Source of the DNA: Halolactibacillus alkaliphilus
Lineage (GTDB): Bacteria; Bacillota; Bacilli; Bacillales; Amphibacillaceae
Reading direction: 5' to 3'
Assembly: GCF_900115465.1 (NCBI RefSeq)
Contig: NZ_FOWN01000007.1
Span: forward strand, 1-64,000
DNA: 64,000 nt
Below the pieces are notes generated by a model, which was given only the letters and a program-made list of their open reading frames with translations, made no database searches and had not been told where the DNA came from. The first letter of the stretch is position 1, and every line of letters starts with the position of its first letter. The translations under genes were made by a program, and so were the position numbers. This document shows positions 18,087 through 27,044 of this stretch, piece after piece.

Positions 18087-18668
18087 TTATTTCTTAATCA
18101 GTTTAATTTTAAACCGATGATCTAAGAAGGCTAAAATCTTCCCAGCGACTAAAATAATATTGGTCGCGTATGTCATTGCAATCGACTTCCCTATCGCTTT
18201 TCCGCCTACTGTTAAAGCGGCAACAACACTGGTGAGAAAGACATTAATAGTTATTTGAATGAAACTACCTTCCCCATAGCCAAAAAGTCGCGCTAATTGA
18301 AGGACCACAATTGCTGACGCTGTACCACTGATAATACCAGAAATATCTCCAACAACATCATTACAAAAACTCGCAAACCTATCAGCGTTTCTCACAATAA
18401 CTACAGCCTCTTTTGCTCCATAAACTTTTTCAGCTGCCATCGCATGAAACGGTGTTTCAATTGCCGCAGTAGAAGCAACGCCTAGTGTATCAAACAATAC
18501 ACCTAATAACACAATGATAAAAACAATAAACAAGCCAATAAGCCATCCTACTCCACCTAGTACGGAGGATGAGATAACTGAAAAAATTGCCGCTAACACA
18601 AAGGTGATAACGGCAATACTTATACTAAACTTGAGCGTTTTTTTTATTTGAGATGTTGCTTTCGCCAT
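18087..18668 (-). CDS. oapA: OLE-associated protein OapA, membrane protein
   Basis: 193-residue integral membrane protein with hydrophobic stretches at about 12-36, 38-63, 105-130 and 138-180, between basic ends (SQIKKTLKF; DHRFKIKLIKK). Related to the DUF21 domain of CorB/CNNM magnesium transporters. In Bacillus halodurans the gene directly downstream of OLE RNA encodes OapA, which forms a membrane ribonucleoprotein with it. The gene begins about 27 bases after the presumed OLE 3' end with GAGGTAG as ribosome-binding site. That placement, the size and the topology all fit OapA. Confidence 0.9.
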   Translation of the reverse strand: MAKATSQIKKTLKFSISIAVITFVLAAIFSVISSSVLGGVGWLIGLFIVFIIVLLGVLFDTLGVASTAAIETPFHAMAAEKVYGAKEAVVIVRNADRFASFCNDVVGDISGIISGTASAIVVLQLARLFGYGEGSFIQITINVFLTSVVAALTVGGKAIGKSIAMTYATNIILVAGKILAFLDHRFKIKLIKK

Positions 18669-18694
18669 AAATATTCTACCTCATTTATATTCTA

Positions 18695-19308
18695 TATGTA
18701 GTGGAATGGTCATTTATTAAGTAAAAACTGCGGCTTAGGTCCAGTAGGTTTTCCCAAGCACAAACCAGATGTTGCCATCTTGGCGGTTCCCCTTTAATTG
18801 CACCTTAGCTACGTCACCGTACGCTAGACTGGATTGCCACTTAGCCCGCACTATAATCCCTAATAAATGTCTATTGAACAGTCTAGGAGTTTTCCTCAAC
18901 AACTCTTAACCGCTTCCTAGCCTCTTTTGCAACACCAATTTCATACAGACAACTAACCCTATTTAGTGGCCACCTAAATACAGGCTAGCTAAAAGCTGTA
19001 ATCCCCTCAGTCATCACTCAAGGCAGGCTACGCTGTCAGTTGGTATCCCAATTGACCCACTTAACAGGTTCATACCCCATTCCGCCATGCTTCTTAGCTA
19101 AAAAGGCACGACAGAGATGGGCCTCCGCGGAAGTAGGGTCAACGCCCACATGCCATTGTGGATCGCCCTACAACCTTAACTTCCAGCACCGACCCAAGGC
19201 TGGGCGCCTCAAGCCGCCACAAGAAACTTCATCGATGTGCCCTTTGGCAGATTTTTAGCCCTGCCTTCAGAAACGGAGAGCCGACTAGAATACTGCACCA
19301 TTCCAACT
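18695..19308 (-). ncRNA. ole: OLE RNA (ornate, large, extremophilic)
   Basis: A GC-rich, roughly 610-base region with no sensible reading frame between ispA and oapA. OLE RNAs are about 600 nt, highly structured, and always found beside oapA. Seen here: a perfect 8-bp end-to-end pairing GGAATGGT (19304-19297) with ACCATTCC (18710-18703), and many G/C-rich hairpin blocks such as GGCGGCTTGAGGCGCC and TGGCATGTGGGCG, unlike the AT-rich intergenic DNA elsewhere. A promoter sits just upstream. In B. halodurans OLE RNP localises to the membrane and aids tolerance of alcohols, cold and Mg2+ stress. Ends are estimated from promoter and terminal pairing. Confidence 0.9.
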
Positions 19309-19314
19309 GATTAC

Positions 19315-19343
19315 AGTATAACAAAAATAATAATATTTGACCA
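19315..19343 (-). promoter_or_regulatory. Probable internal promoter for OLE RNA
   Basis: TGGTCA, exact 17-bp spacer, TATACT on the minus strand, starting 28 bases after the ispA stop. It would start RNA at about 19308, just before the 5' arm of the OLE terminal pairing. Confidence 0.6.
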
Positions 19344-19371
19344 TTAATTGAAGTTTATCGGTGGCGTAAAA

Positions 19372-20253
19372 TTAATGCTCTCTTTGACTCAATTTTAAGA
19401 CGTAATCGCGTAACGGCGCATCCATAATACCAGCCAGTGCTAACTGTTTCTTAGTCTCTTCGACAAAGATATTTTTTTCATTTTTAGCCCCACTTAAACC
19501 TAACAATTTAGGGTAAGTGCTTTTCTCGTTTAACTCATCACTGCCTACTTTTTTTCCCAATACTTGTTCATCACCAATCACATCTAAAATATCATCTTGA
19601 ATTTGAAAAGTGAGTCCAATAGCCTTAGCTGCACGCTTTAACGCTTGAATAACGTGGTCAGACTGTCCACTTAAATACGCTCCCATCTCTAAGGCGTAAA
19701 TTAATAGTTGACCTGTTTTTAAGTCATGCACTTCTTCTAGCTGTTCAAGAGAAATAGTCTTGTTCTCATAAGTTAAGTCATACATTTGTCCACCGACCAT
19801 CCCACCGGGACCACTCACTTGACTTAGACGTTTCATCGCATGTACCTTTTCCTCATCTGTCAAAAGTTCTGCTTCACTAATAAGCTGAAAGCCGTATGTC
19901 AATAGAGCATCACCAGCGAGGATTGCTGTTGCTTCGTCAAATTTTTTATGATTAGTTAACTGTCCTCGACGATAATCATCATCATCCATCGCTGGTAAAT
20001 CATCGTGAATCAAGGAATAGGTATGTACACACTCAAGCGCAAGACAAACAGGCATTACCTTTTCTGTAGATGTACCGAATGCTTCTGCCGTTAGTAACAT
20101 GAGCAGCGGGCGCACACGTTTTCCACCAACATTTAACGAATACGCCATCGCTTCTTTAATTTTAAGATTCATAGTTACTTGGTCAAACAACGTCGCCAAT
20201 TGACTGTCTATCATTGCTTTATAGTCATTTACGATAGCATCAACTGTCATCAT
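19372..20253 (-). CDS. ispA: Polyprenyl synthase (farnesyl diphosphate synthase, IspA)
   Basis: Condenses IPP with DMAPP/GPP to farnesyl diphosphate. 293 residues with both aspartate-rich motifs: first LIHDDLPAMDDDDYRRG, second FQIQDDILDVIGD. GGKRVRPLL binds substrate diphosphate. It overlaps xseB by four bases (ATGA-type coupling), ends the enzyme part of the operon and is followed by OLE RNA rather than dxs. Confidence 0.96.
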   Translation of the reverse strand: MMTVDAIVNDYKAMIDSQLATLFDQVTMNLKIKEAMAYSLNVGGKRVRPLLMLLTAEAFGTSTEKVMPVCLALECVHTYSLIHDDLPAMDDDDYRRGQLTNHKKFDEATAILAGDALLTYGFQLISEAELLTDEEKVHAMKRLSQVSGPGGMVGGQMYDLTYENKTISLEQLEEVHDLKTGQLLIYALEMGAYLSGQSDHVIQALKRAAKAIGLTFQIQDDILDVIGDEQVLGKKVGSDELNEKSTYPKLLGLSGAKNEKNIFVEETKKQLALAGIMDAPLRDYVLKLSQREH

Positions 20254-20477
20254 TCGCTATCCTCACTATCAAACGCCCTTACTTGGTCATTTTCGTCAAT
20301 TAAGTCAACAACTTGTCTTTCAACAGACTTTAATCGATCGTCACACCATTTAGAAAGCTCAATTCCCTTTTGATAGTAATTGAGGGCATCTTCTAATGGG
20401 ACGTCTGCTTCTTCAAGCTTTGTTACAATCGTTTCTAATTCTTTTAATACATCGTCAAATTTACGTTCTTCCGCCAT
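20250..20477 (-). CDS. xseB: Exodeoxyribonuclease VII small subunit
   Basis: 75 residues, the small coiled-coil subunit binding several per XseA. Characteristic FDDVLKELETIVTKLEEADVPLEDALNYYQKGIEL is recognisable in pieces (KELETIVTKLE; ALNYYQKGIELSKWC). Lies 23 bases after xseA and overlaps ispA. Confidence 0.95.
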   Translation of the reverse strand: MAEERKFDDVLKELETIVTKLEEADVPLEDALNYYQKGIELSKWCDDRLKSVERQVVDLIDENDQVRAFDSEDSE

Positions 20478-20500
20478 AATTCAACCTCTTTCTGTTTCAT

Positions 20501-21838
20501 TTACTCTTCTTCACTTTCAACGAGACAGTTAAGTGATCCTTTTGAAAGTTTGACACGTATACGCTCACCAACACTTACATCTTTTGCTGTTTTTATCAGT
20601 GTTGAATCTTCACGATAAACTAAACTGTAACCGCGTTGCATTGTTTTTAAAGGACTGATTAAATCCAACGCTTCAACAACTTTATCAAAAGCAAATTGTT
20701 TCTTGTTGATTTGCTCAAGCATAGCTTTATCTAGCAATGTTTTTTGTTTATTAAAAGCCACTCGTTCTTGTTTTAACCGCTGTTGGAATGCCGTTACTTT
20801 TAATCGCTGTGACAAAAAGCCAAGGCTTACTCGCTCATTTTCCAAGCGCTGTTCTATTTTCCTTGATAAGCGCTCTAATAATTGATCGAGTTTCTGTTCT
20901 TTTTCCATCACAAGTCTTTTAGGATATTTAAAGGCATAACTCGCCTTTAGCCTTACTAAAGCGTCTGTTCTTACCGTAAGCATTTGTTTCATGCGTTGAT
21001 CCATTTTAGCTTTGTTGTTAACTAAAGCCTGCTTCACTTGAGAAAGTTCCGGAACAACCGCTACGGCAGCCCCTGTTGGCGTTGGGGCGCGATAATCACT
21101 AACGAAATCCGTAATAGTAACGTCTGTTTCATGACCCACACCTGAAATAACTGGAATAACAGACGCTGCAATCGCTCGCGCGACTGCTTCTTCGTTAAAA
21201 GGCCAAAGGTCTTCTATTGAACCACCACCACGACCAAGAATAATCACATCTGCTTCCTCAGCCGCATTCACTTGGTTCAACCGTTTCACAATATCTTCTT
21301 TAGCTTGATTTCCTTGTACAAGCGTTTGATAGACTGTAACTTTAGCTACGGGATAGCGTGCTTCTAGTGTCGATAATATATCTCTAACAGCAGCCCCTGT
21401 TCTCGCAGTCAGAACAGCAATATGTTTTGGGAACTTTGGTAAAGGCTTCTTACGTGAGGCATCAAATAAACCCTCTTTTTCAAGTTTTTCTTTAAGTTGT
21501 TCATAAGCCAAATGAAGAGCACCTACACCGTCAGGTATCATTTCGTGGATATATAGCTGATATTTACCTTGAGGCTCATAGACACTTATCTCTCCTCGAA
21601 CAAGAACGTCCATACCATTTTCAGGTGTGAACGCTAATTGTCGATTATAGCCTTGAAACATAACTGCTTGTATTTGTGCGCCTTGGTCTTTTAAGGTTAA
21701 ATACATATGACCTCGATTATGGTGTTTAAAATTTGAAATTTCTCCTTTTAACCAAAAGGCACGCAAATGTTGATCTGTTTCGAATTTATGTTTAATATAA
21801 CGGGTGAGAGCAGTCACCGTTAGCATTTTTTCGGTCAT
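20501..21838 (-). CDS. xseA: Exodeoxyribonuclease VII large subunit
   Basis: 445-residue catalytic subunit that degrades single-stranded DNA from both ends. An N-terminal OB fold (about 1-105) carries WLKGEISNFKHHNRGHMYLTLKD. The catalytic domain has the family motifs VIILGRGGGSIEDLWPFNEE and GVGHETDVTITDFVSDYRAPTP in part. A long coiled coil (about 260-400) binds XseB. Nine bases separate it from folD. Confidence 0.96.
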   Translation of the reverse strand: MTEKMLTVTALTRYIKHKFETDQHLRAFWLKGEISNFKHHNRGHMYLTLKDQGAQIQAVMFQGYNRQLAFTPENGMDVLVRGEISVYEPQGKYQLYIHEMIPDGVGALHLAYEQLKEKLEKEGLFDASRKKPLPKFPKHIAVLTARTGAAVRDILSTLEARYPVAKVTVYQTLVQGNQAKEDIVKRLNQVNAAEEADVIILGRGGGSIEDLWPFNEEAVARAIAASVIPVISGVGHETDVTITDFVSDYRAPTPTGAAVAVVPELSQVKQALVNNKAKMDQRMKQMLTVRTDALVRLKASYAFKYPKRLVMEKEQKLDQLLERLSRKIEQRLENERVSLGFLSQRLKVTAFQQRLKQERVAFNKQKTLLDKAMLEQINKKQFAFDKVVEALDLISPLKTMQRGYSLVYREDSTLIKTAKDVSVGERIRVKLSKGSLNCLVESEEE

Positions 21839-21847
21839 CTAAACACC

Positions 21848-22705
21848 TTACTTCTTTTTATTATGTGCTTTAGCCGCTTGAATCGTATTCTTCATTAACA
21901 TCGTAATCGTCATAGGCCCAACACCTTTAGGTACTGGCGTAATATAGGATGAAACTGCTTTAGCAGATTCAAAGTCAACATCACCCGTTAATGTCCCCTC
22001 GTTTGTTCGGTTAACACCCACATCAATCACAACAGCCCCTGGTTTAATAAATGATGCATCAATCATTTTTTCTCGACCAACAGCAACAATTAAAATGTCC
22101 GCTTGTTTTGTTATGGCAGATAAGTCTTTCGTTCTTGAGTGACAATACGATACTGTCGCGTGTTCATTCAACAGCAATTGGCCTACAGGCTTTCCTACAA
22201 TATTACTGCGACCAACAATGACCGCATGTTTCCCTGCAATGTCGATGTTTTTTGATTGTAACATCGTAACAATTCCGTAAGGCGTACAAGGCAAAAATGT
22301 CTCTTGTTGTGTCAACATACGACCGATACTGATCGGATGAAAGCCATCAACATCTTTACTAGGATCAATCGCTTCGATGATTGCTTGCTCGTTAATTTGT
22401 TTAGGTAATGGTAATTGAACTAAAATACCGTGAACGCTTTGGTCATTATTTAATCGCTCAATCAATTCAAGTAAACTTTTTTCTTCTGTTGTACTTGGCA
22501 AGCTGATTAATTCAGAATCAATCCCAATAAAATCTGCTGCTTTTTGTTTACCAGAAACGTAAGATTTTGAGGCTGGGTCATCGCCAATTAAGACAACAAC
22601 AAGTTTAGGACTAATCCCCGATGCCTTTAACTTTGTCACTTCCTCTTTCATTTCTTCACGTAAAGATGCTGCTAATTGATCTCCATAAATAACCTCTGCT
22701 ACCAA
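21848..22705 (-). CDS. folD: FolD bifunctional methylene-THF dehydrogenase/cyclohydrolase
   Basis: 285 residues. Interconverts 5,10-methylene-THF and 10-formyl-THF. The catalytic Tyr-x3-Lys is in DPASKSYVSGKQKA. Substrate loop motifs ILVQLPLPKQ and PCTPYGIV are present. The Rossmann motif is VIVGRSNIVGKPVGQLLL, and the C-terminal PKGVGPMTITMLMKNT is intact. Part of the nusB-folD-xseAB-ispA series. Confidence 0.97.
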   Translation of the reverse strand: MVAEVIYGDQLAASLREEMKEEVTKLKASGISPKLVVVLIGDDPASKSYVSGKQKAADFIGIDSELISLPSTTEEKSLLELIERLNNDQSVHGILVQLPLPKQINEQAIIEAIDPSKDVDGFHPISIGRMLTQQETFLPCTPYGIVTMLQSKNIDIAGKHAVIVGRSNIVGKPVGQLLLNEHATVSYCHSRTKDLSAITKQADILIVAVGREKMIDASFIKPGAVVIDVGVNRTNEGTLTGDVDFESAKAVSSYITPVPKGVGPMTITMLMKNTIQAAKAHNKKK

Positions 22706-22722
22706 ACCGTCATCCCCTTTGT

Positions 22723-23103
22723 CTATTTATATAATTTAGATAACACACCATTGACGAATTTTCCGGATTTTTCATCTCCGTAAACTTTGGCAAGTTCGAC
22801 CGATTCATTAATTGCCACACCTACAGGTGTAGCTAAAGCAGAATCAATCTCATGCGTGGCAATACGTAACAATGTTTTTTCTACCATCGCCAAGCGTTTA
22901 AATGACCAATGCTCTAATACCTTATCAATCTTTTCGTCAATAATTTGTTTGTTCTCAACAACACCATAGATAAGTGCTGATAAAAATGCATCCATTTCTT
23001 CATCTTCCATACTTAATGCAATAGCTTCCTCTACATTAAAATCTTCATTATCTAATGAAAATAGTACTTGAAATGCTTTTTCTCTCGCTAATCGTCGTTT
23101 CAT
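22723..23103 (-). CDS. nusB: Transcription antitermination factor NusB
   Basis: 126-residue all-helical protein that, with NusE/S10, binds boxA of rRNA leaders. Typical start RRLAREKAFQVLFSLDNED and end GVAINESVELAKVYGDEKSGKFVNGVL in part. First gene of the nusB-to-recN series; promoter must lie in 23104-23256. Confidence 0.95.
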   Translation of the reverse strand: MKRRLAREKAFQVLFSLDNEDFNVEEAIALSMEDEEMDAFLSALIYGVVENKQIIDEKIDKVLEHWSFKRLAMVEKTLLRIATHEIDSALATPVGVAINESVELAKVYGDEKSGKFVNGVLSKLYK

Positions 23104-23256
23104 TTATATTCTCCTCGTTCAAAAACAAATTCTTCTCCACTAAGTTTTTATCTTATCACACATCCTCAATGTTGATAAGCAGAATTAATGATAAAACAAC
23201 AATTAATTACTAAAAGTCATTAACACATAACCAAACCACTTAGAATGAATGGGTAG

Positions 23257-23294
23257 AGAAAAGGAACATGTCAACAAACACATGCTCCTTTTCT
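23257..23294 (-). terminator. Terminator of accB-accC-yqhY
   Basis: Stem AGAAAAGGAGCATGT / ACATGTTCCTTTTCT on the minus strand, beginning 8 bases after the yqhY stop. The T-rich arm makes a separate tail short. Confidence 0.75.
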
Positions 23295-23301
23295 TAAGTT
23301 C

Positions 23302-23694
23302 TTATTCCTTTACTTGATCGTCTTGCTCTTTATCCATTTGCACTCCGACAACATGTACGTTGACTTCTTGAATATCTAGAGCAGTCATATTTTTTAGCGT
23401 CTCTCGGATATTCGTTTGTACTTTTTGAGCAACGACTGGAATTGTCACACCATAATCGAGAACAACGAACACATCAATAGCAACACCGGCATCCGTTAAT
23501 TCAACTTTAATGCCTTTACTGTGTGATTTTAATCCGAACTTTTCCGCTACACCTACAGCAAAATTCCCACGTGTTGAATAAACACCTTTAATTTCGTTTG
23601 TAGCAATACCGGCGATGACTTCGATGACATCAGGCGCGATTTCAACTTTACCTAATTTTAAATCTTCACTTACTTTCAATGATTGTTCACTCAT
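23302..23694 (-). CDS. yqhY: Asp23/Gls24 family protein YqhY
   Basis: 130 residues. Asp23 fold motifs: GKVEIAPDVIEVIAGIATNEI near the start and IDVFVVLDYGVTIPVVAQKVQ in the centre (both visible in shorter pieces). In B. subtilis yqhY is cotranscribed with accBC and its loss disturbs acetyl-CoA carboxylase control, which selects suppressors in the acc genes. The same accB-accC-yqhY arrangement is kept here. Confidence 0.93.
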   Translation of the reverse strand: MSEQSLKVSEDLKLGKVEIAPDVIEVIAGIATNEIKGVYSTRGNFAVGVAEKFGLKSHSKGIKVELTDAGVAIDVFVVLDYGVTIPVVAQKVQTNIRETLKNMTALDIQEVNVHVVGVQMDKEQDDQVKE

Positions 23695-23735
23695 TTGAAT
23701 CGACCCCTTTAATGTTAATCGAGTTGTTCTTCCGC

Positions 23736-25103
23736 TTAGTCGTCGCTTCGTTCGTCCATAATTGGATAATCTTCCAAAAATTTAGTGTTAAAATCTCCCG
23801 ACAAAAAGACAGGATGTTGCATCACCCGCTGGTGAAATGGCACGGTCGTTTTTATACCTTCGATGAAATACTCATCTAGTGCACGCTTCATTCGGTTGAT
23901 TGCCTCAATACGGGTCTTTCCGTGGACAATCAATTTCGCTACCATCGAATCATAGAAAGGCGGAATCTTATACCCTGGATAAACAAAGGAATCAATTCTT
24001 ACACCTAATCCACCAGGCGCCAAATATGATTCAATTTGTCCCGGCGTTGGCATAAACGACCTGAATGGGTCTTCTGCATTAATACGGCATTCTATCGCCC
24101 ATCCGTTAAAAACCACTTCTTCCTGAGTAAGGGATAATTTTTCACCACTTGCAATCAAAATCTGCTCTTTTATTAAATCGACGCCTGTAACCATTTCTGT
24201 TACGGGATGCTCTACTTGGATCCGCGTATTCATCTCCATAAAGTAAAACGTCTGTTTTGCTTTATCAAAGATAAACTCCACCGTACCAGCACCTGCATAA
24301 TCAACTGCTTTTGCAGCATTAACTGCTGCTAGCCCCATTTCTTCACGCGTCTTTTCATTAATAGCTGGTGATGGTGTCTCTTCAATTAATTTTTGCATTC
24401 GACGTTGGATAGAACAATCTCTCTCACCTAAGTGTATCACATTTCCAAAGTTATCGGCTAGTACTTGTATCTCTACATGTGAAAAATCTTCTATAAACTT
24501 TTCAATATAAACGCCAGGATTACCAAAAGACTTCTCTGCCTCTTGTTCGGTTACACGAATCGCTTTAAGCAAACCTTCTGGTTCACGCACGATGCGAATG
24601 CCTTTACCACCACCACCAGCTGTAGCTTTAATAATAACAGGAAAGCCGATGCGATTAGCGACAGTGATTGCTTCTTCCTCTGAATGTATGATGCCCTCAG
24701 AACCAGGAACAACTGGAACACCAGCTTGCTTCATTGTTTCACGCGCCACATCTTTTGTCCCCATTTGTTGAATGGCATGAACACTTGGACCAATAAAGGT
24801 AATATGGCACTTCTCACAAATTTCTGCAAAATCTGCATTCTCTGCTAAAAAACCATAACCAGGATGAATTGCGTCAACTTCCGTTAAATTTGCTACACTC
24901 ATAATGGCCGTAAAATTTAAATAACTGTCTTGACTATTGGCTGGGCCAATACAATATGCTTCGTCTGCTAATTGAACATGTAGTGATTCACGGTCGGCTT
25001 CAGAGAAGACGGCAACAGATTTAATCCCCAATTCTTTACACGCGCGAATAATTCTTACCGCAATTTCACCACGATTAGCAATGAGTACTTTTTGTATCAT
25101 CAT
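23736..25103 (-). CDS. accC: Acetyl-CoA carboxylase, biotin carboxylase subunit
   Basis: 455-residue ATP-grasp enzyme carboxylating the biotin on AccB. N-terminal [20 protein letters not shown], glycine-rich ATP loop [15 protein letters not shown], catalytic [16 protein letters not shown], and [14 protein letters not shown] are all present. Start could be either of two adjacent ATGs. 13 bases after accB. Confidence 0.97.
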   Translation of the reverse strand: MMIQKVLIANRGEIAVRIIRACKELGIKSVAVFSEADRESLHVQLADEAYCIGPANSQDSYLNFTAIMSVANLTEVDAIHPGYGFLAENADFAEICEKCHITFIGPSVHAIQQMGTKDVARETMKQAGVPVVPGSEGIIHSEEEAITVANRIGFPVIIKATAGGGGKGIRIVREPEGLLKAIRVTEQEAEKSFGNPGVYIEKFIEDFSHVEIQVLADNFGNVIHLGERDCSIQRRMQKLIEETPSPAINEKTREEMGLAAVNAAKAVDYAGAGTVEFIFDKAKQTFYFMEMNTRIQVEHPVTEMVTGVDLIKEQILIASGEKLSLTQEEVVFNGWAIECRINAEDPFRSFMPTPGQIESYLAPGGLGVRIDSFVYPGYKIPPFYDSMVAKLIVHGKTRIEAINRMKRALDEYFIEGIKTTVPFHQRVMQHPVFLSGDFNTKFLEDYPIMDERSDD

Positions 25104-25116
25104 TTAGTCTCCCCCT

Positions 25117-25593
25117 CTACTTTGTTTTTATGCCAAATAGAGGTTGATTGTATTCAACAAGTTCGCCATTTTCCGCTAAAATTTCTACAATTTCACCGTC
25201 AACCTCTGCCTCTATCTCATTAAATAATTTCATAGCCTCAATTGTACAAAGGGTTGTATTTTGTCCAATAACATCACCGACGCGCACATATGGTTCACTT
25301 TCAGGTGAGGCTTGTAAGTAGAATGTACCTACCATCGGTGATTTAAGCACATGGTCATATGCTGGTTCTGATATGTTTAGATCAGTTGCTTCTTCCTCTT
25401 GTTGTGTTTGGATTGGAACTGACTGTGGCTCTGGTGATGCCTGATATACTAGGGGGTGTTGTGAAGGCGCCATAGATGACGTCATCTGTTTTTTAAGTTT
25501 TAACTTTTGTCCTTCTTGTTCTAGTGACAATTCATTAACCGTTGATTGATCTAATGCTTCAATAAGCTGTTTTAATTCTGATATAGTAAACAT
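25117..25593 (-). CDS. accB: Acetyl-CoA carboxylase biotin carboxyl carrier protein
   Basis: 158 residues. N-terminal helical region binds AccC. A Pro/Gln-rich linker (about 45-80) leads to the biotinyl domain with the biotinylated Lys in IEAMKLFNEIEAE. First gene of accB-accC-yqhY. A sigma-A promoter and a FapR-like operator lie 50-110 bases upstream. Confidence 0.96.
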   Translation of the reverse strand: MFTISELKQLIEALDQSTVNELSLEQEGQKLKLKKQMTSSMAPSQHPLVYQASPEPQSVPIQTQQEEEATDLNISEPAYDHVLKSPMVGTFYLQASPESEPYVRVGDVIGQNTTLCTIEAMKLFNEIEAEVDGEIVEILAENGELVEYNQPLFGIKTK

Positions 25594-25639
25594 TGTTTTG
25601 ACACTCCTTATTAGTTTCGTTTCGAATTTATTACTTATT

Positions 25640-25658
25640 TTTAATAACAGGTACTAAA
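25640..25658 (-). promoter_or_regulatory. FapR-like operator in the accB leader
   Basis: Imperfect inverted repeat, minus strand TTTAGTACC-T-GTTATTAAA, 7 of 9 positions symmetric. The TTAGTACCT half-site matches the operator of FapR, the malonyl-CoA-sensing repressor of lipid synthesis in Bacillales. It lies about 7-25 bases past the predicted transcription start, where a repressor would block RNA polymerase. Confidence 0.55.
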
Positions 25659-25671
25659 TCTTACTCTTAAC

Positions 25672-25700
25672 ATTTTAGTCTATGTTCACAAAAAGTTCAA
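25672..25700 (-). promoter_or_regulatory. Promoter of accB-accC-yqhY
   Basis: TTGAAC, exact 17-bp spacer, TAAAAT on the minus strand, about 80 bases upstream of accB. Confidence 0.65.
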
Positions 25701-25782
25701 CACGCGATTGAAAATTCTATAATGAACAGCCTACATCCTTTATATACATTTTATCATGTAGCTCATACTTTTTTATAGTGAA

Positions 25783-25820
25783 AACTGTCAAAAACATAAG
25801 TAAATGAGCTTTTGACAGTT
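25783..25820 (-). terminator. Hairpin downstream of the spoIIIA operon
   Basis: Perfect 11-bp stem AACTGTCAAAA / TTTTGACAGTT, loop 16 bases, about 80 bases past spoIIIAH. T run is short, so termination is inferred. Confidence 0.6.
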
Positions 25821-25898
25821 AGATATAACAGATTATTAAGTATTCTTTTTAATATTCAACACTCGATGCCTACTATAGAAAGTTACGGTAATATTCTA

Positions 25899-26462
25899 TT
25901 AATTATTCTCGTCAGATTCAGGAGGATAATGTTTAATTTCTACTCTGATTGGACCAACCTCATCATAAATATCTCGCATCACTTGATTGGCTGTTGTTTT
26001 CGTTAATACTTCGGTTCTTATTGAAACAACAACAGCTTCATCTAGTGTTCTTACTAACACATCATTAAATTCGTAGCGATTTTTCAAGGTCTCTTCTAGA
26101 ATGATTTCATTCGTTTCAAGTTGGTTAATGCGATCAATCTCTTCAAAAGCTTGCCACTTTTCATTTGATGAGATATCAGACTGTGCAAGAACAGTCTCCA
26201 ACTGTTCTAAACGTTCCCCGCGTTCAGCACTCATCTCTAATCGAATAAACGAGAATAAATCATCTTCCATCGCACTCGGAACTAAGTCTTTTGAACCTTC
26301 TTGTGTTATTGTTTCTTGTGGGTCATTTGGAACCAATGACAGTTCATCTTGATGAGGAGTCAATGATAAGAAACTATCGTCTGTTGATTGGTTTAAATAA
26401 TATACACTTAAAACAACCATTAAACTAAATAGCGTCAATAACCAAACCGTTTGTTTTTTCAT
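25899..26462 (-). CDS. spoIIIAH: Stage III sporulation protein AH
   Basis: 187 residues. One N-terminal membrane segment (about 7-24) and a C-terminal domain related to the YscJ/FliF ring-building fold. The mother-cell SpoIIIAH ectodomain binds forespore SpoIIQ, forming the channel between the two cells during engulfment. Acidic linker at about 30-70. Last gene of the eight-gene operon; its start overlaps the spoIIIAG stop by four bases. Confidence 0.92.
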   Translation of the reverse strand: MKKQTVWLLTLFSLMVVLSVYYLNQSTDDSFLSLTPHQDELSLVPNDPQETITQEGSKDLVPSAMEDDLFSFIRLEMSAERGERLEQLETVLAQSDISSNEKWQAFEEIDRINQLETNEIILEETLKNRYEFNDVLVRTLDEAVVVSIRTEVLTKTTANQVMRDIYDEVGPIRVEIKHYPPESDENN

Positions 26463-27043
26463 TTCGATCTTCCTCCTTTAAATTGAACCGCTACGCGGTG
26501 GGGGCTGACTGATAAATATTTACTCGCTATATCTGTATAGCTCTTTTTCAAAGCGTTGCTATAAGGACCTTCAATAACTATAAGAACACCTTGCACTTTC
26601 GGTTTCGTCGTTTCAAATTCCACGGGTGATCGACTTCTATCTTTCTCTTCCATGACCACAGTCGATTTATCATTTTTTGTTGATTGCTTATCTTGACTAT
26701 CATCATGAGTAGTAGTACGTGTCTCAGAATAGGTCACGTCCATATTCATTAAATAATGTGTTATTTCCGTACCGTCAAAATTGATGAGGACATCCACAAC
26801 AGTTTCATCCCCAAATACACTTAACGCTTCCTTTAAGCGTGTTTCATAGTATGTCTCTAACGTATAAAACGGTTGAACATTCCATGATTGATCACTATGT
26901 TCTGTCTGAGTCGTCGTACTTAGCGGGAGAAATCGATTTAACATGAACATTATTATGATAACAACTAACAAAAAGACTATTTTTTTTATTTGTTCGTCCG
27001 GCGATTGTTGAATAAACTGTTTCACATAAGCAAAAATGGACAC
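26459..27043 (-). CDS. spoIIIAG: Stage III sporulation protein AG
   Basis: About 194 residues. Starts at the GTG at 27043 (VSIFAYVKQF) just after the spoIIIAF stop; a longer frame starts inside spoIIIAF and is unlikely. One membrane segment at about 20-38, then an ectodomain with the ring-building motif and KVQGVLIVIEGPYSN, known in B. subtilis to form a large oligomeric ring in the A-Q channel. Confidence 0.9.
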   Translation of the reverse strand: MSIFAYVKQFIQQSPDEQIKKIVFLLVVIIIMFMLNRFLPLSTTTQTEHSDQSWNVQPFYTLETYYETRLKEALSVFGDETVVDVLINFDGTEITHYLMNMDVTYSETRTTTHDDSQDKQSTKNDKSTVVMEEKDRSRSPVEFETTKPKVQGVLIVIEGPYSNALKKSYTDIASKYLSVSPHRVAVQFKGGRSK

Positions 27044-27044
27044 T

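Noticed and set aside
19040-19258. 72-codon plus-strand open frame
   Set aside because: It lies inside the OLE RNA region on the opposite strand, with no ribosome-binding site and a composition explained by RNA structure.
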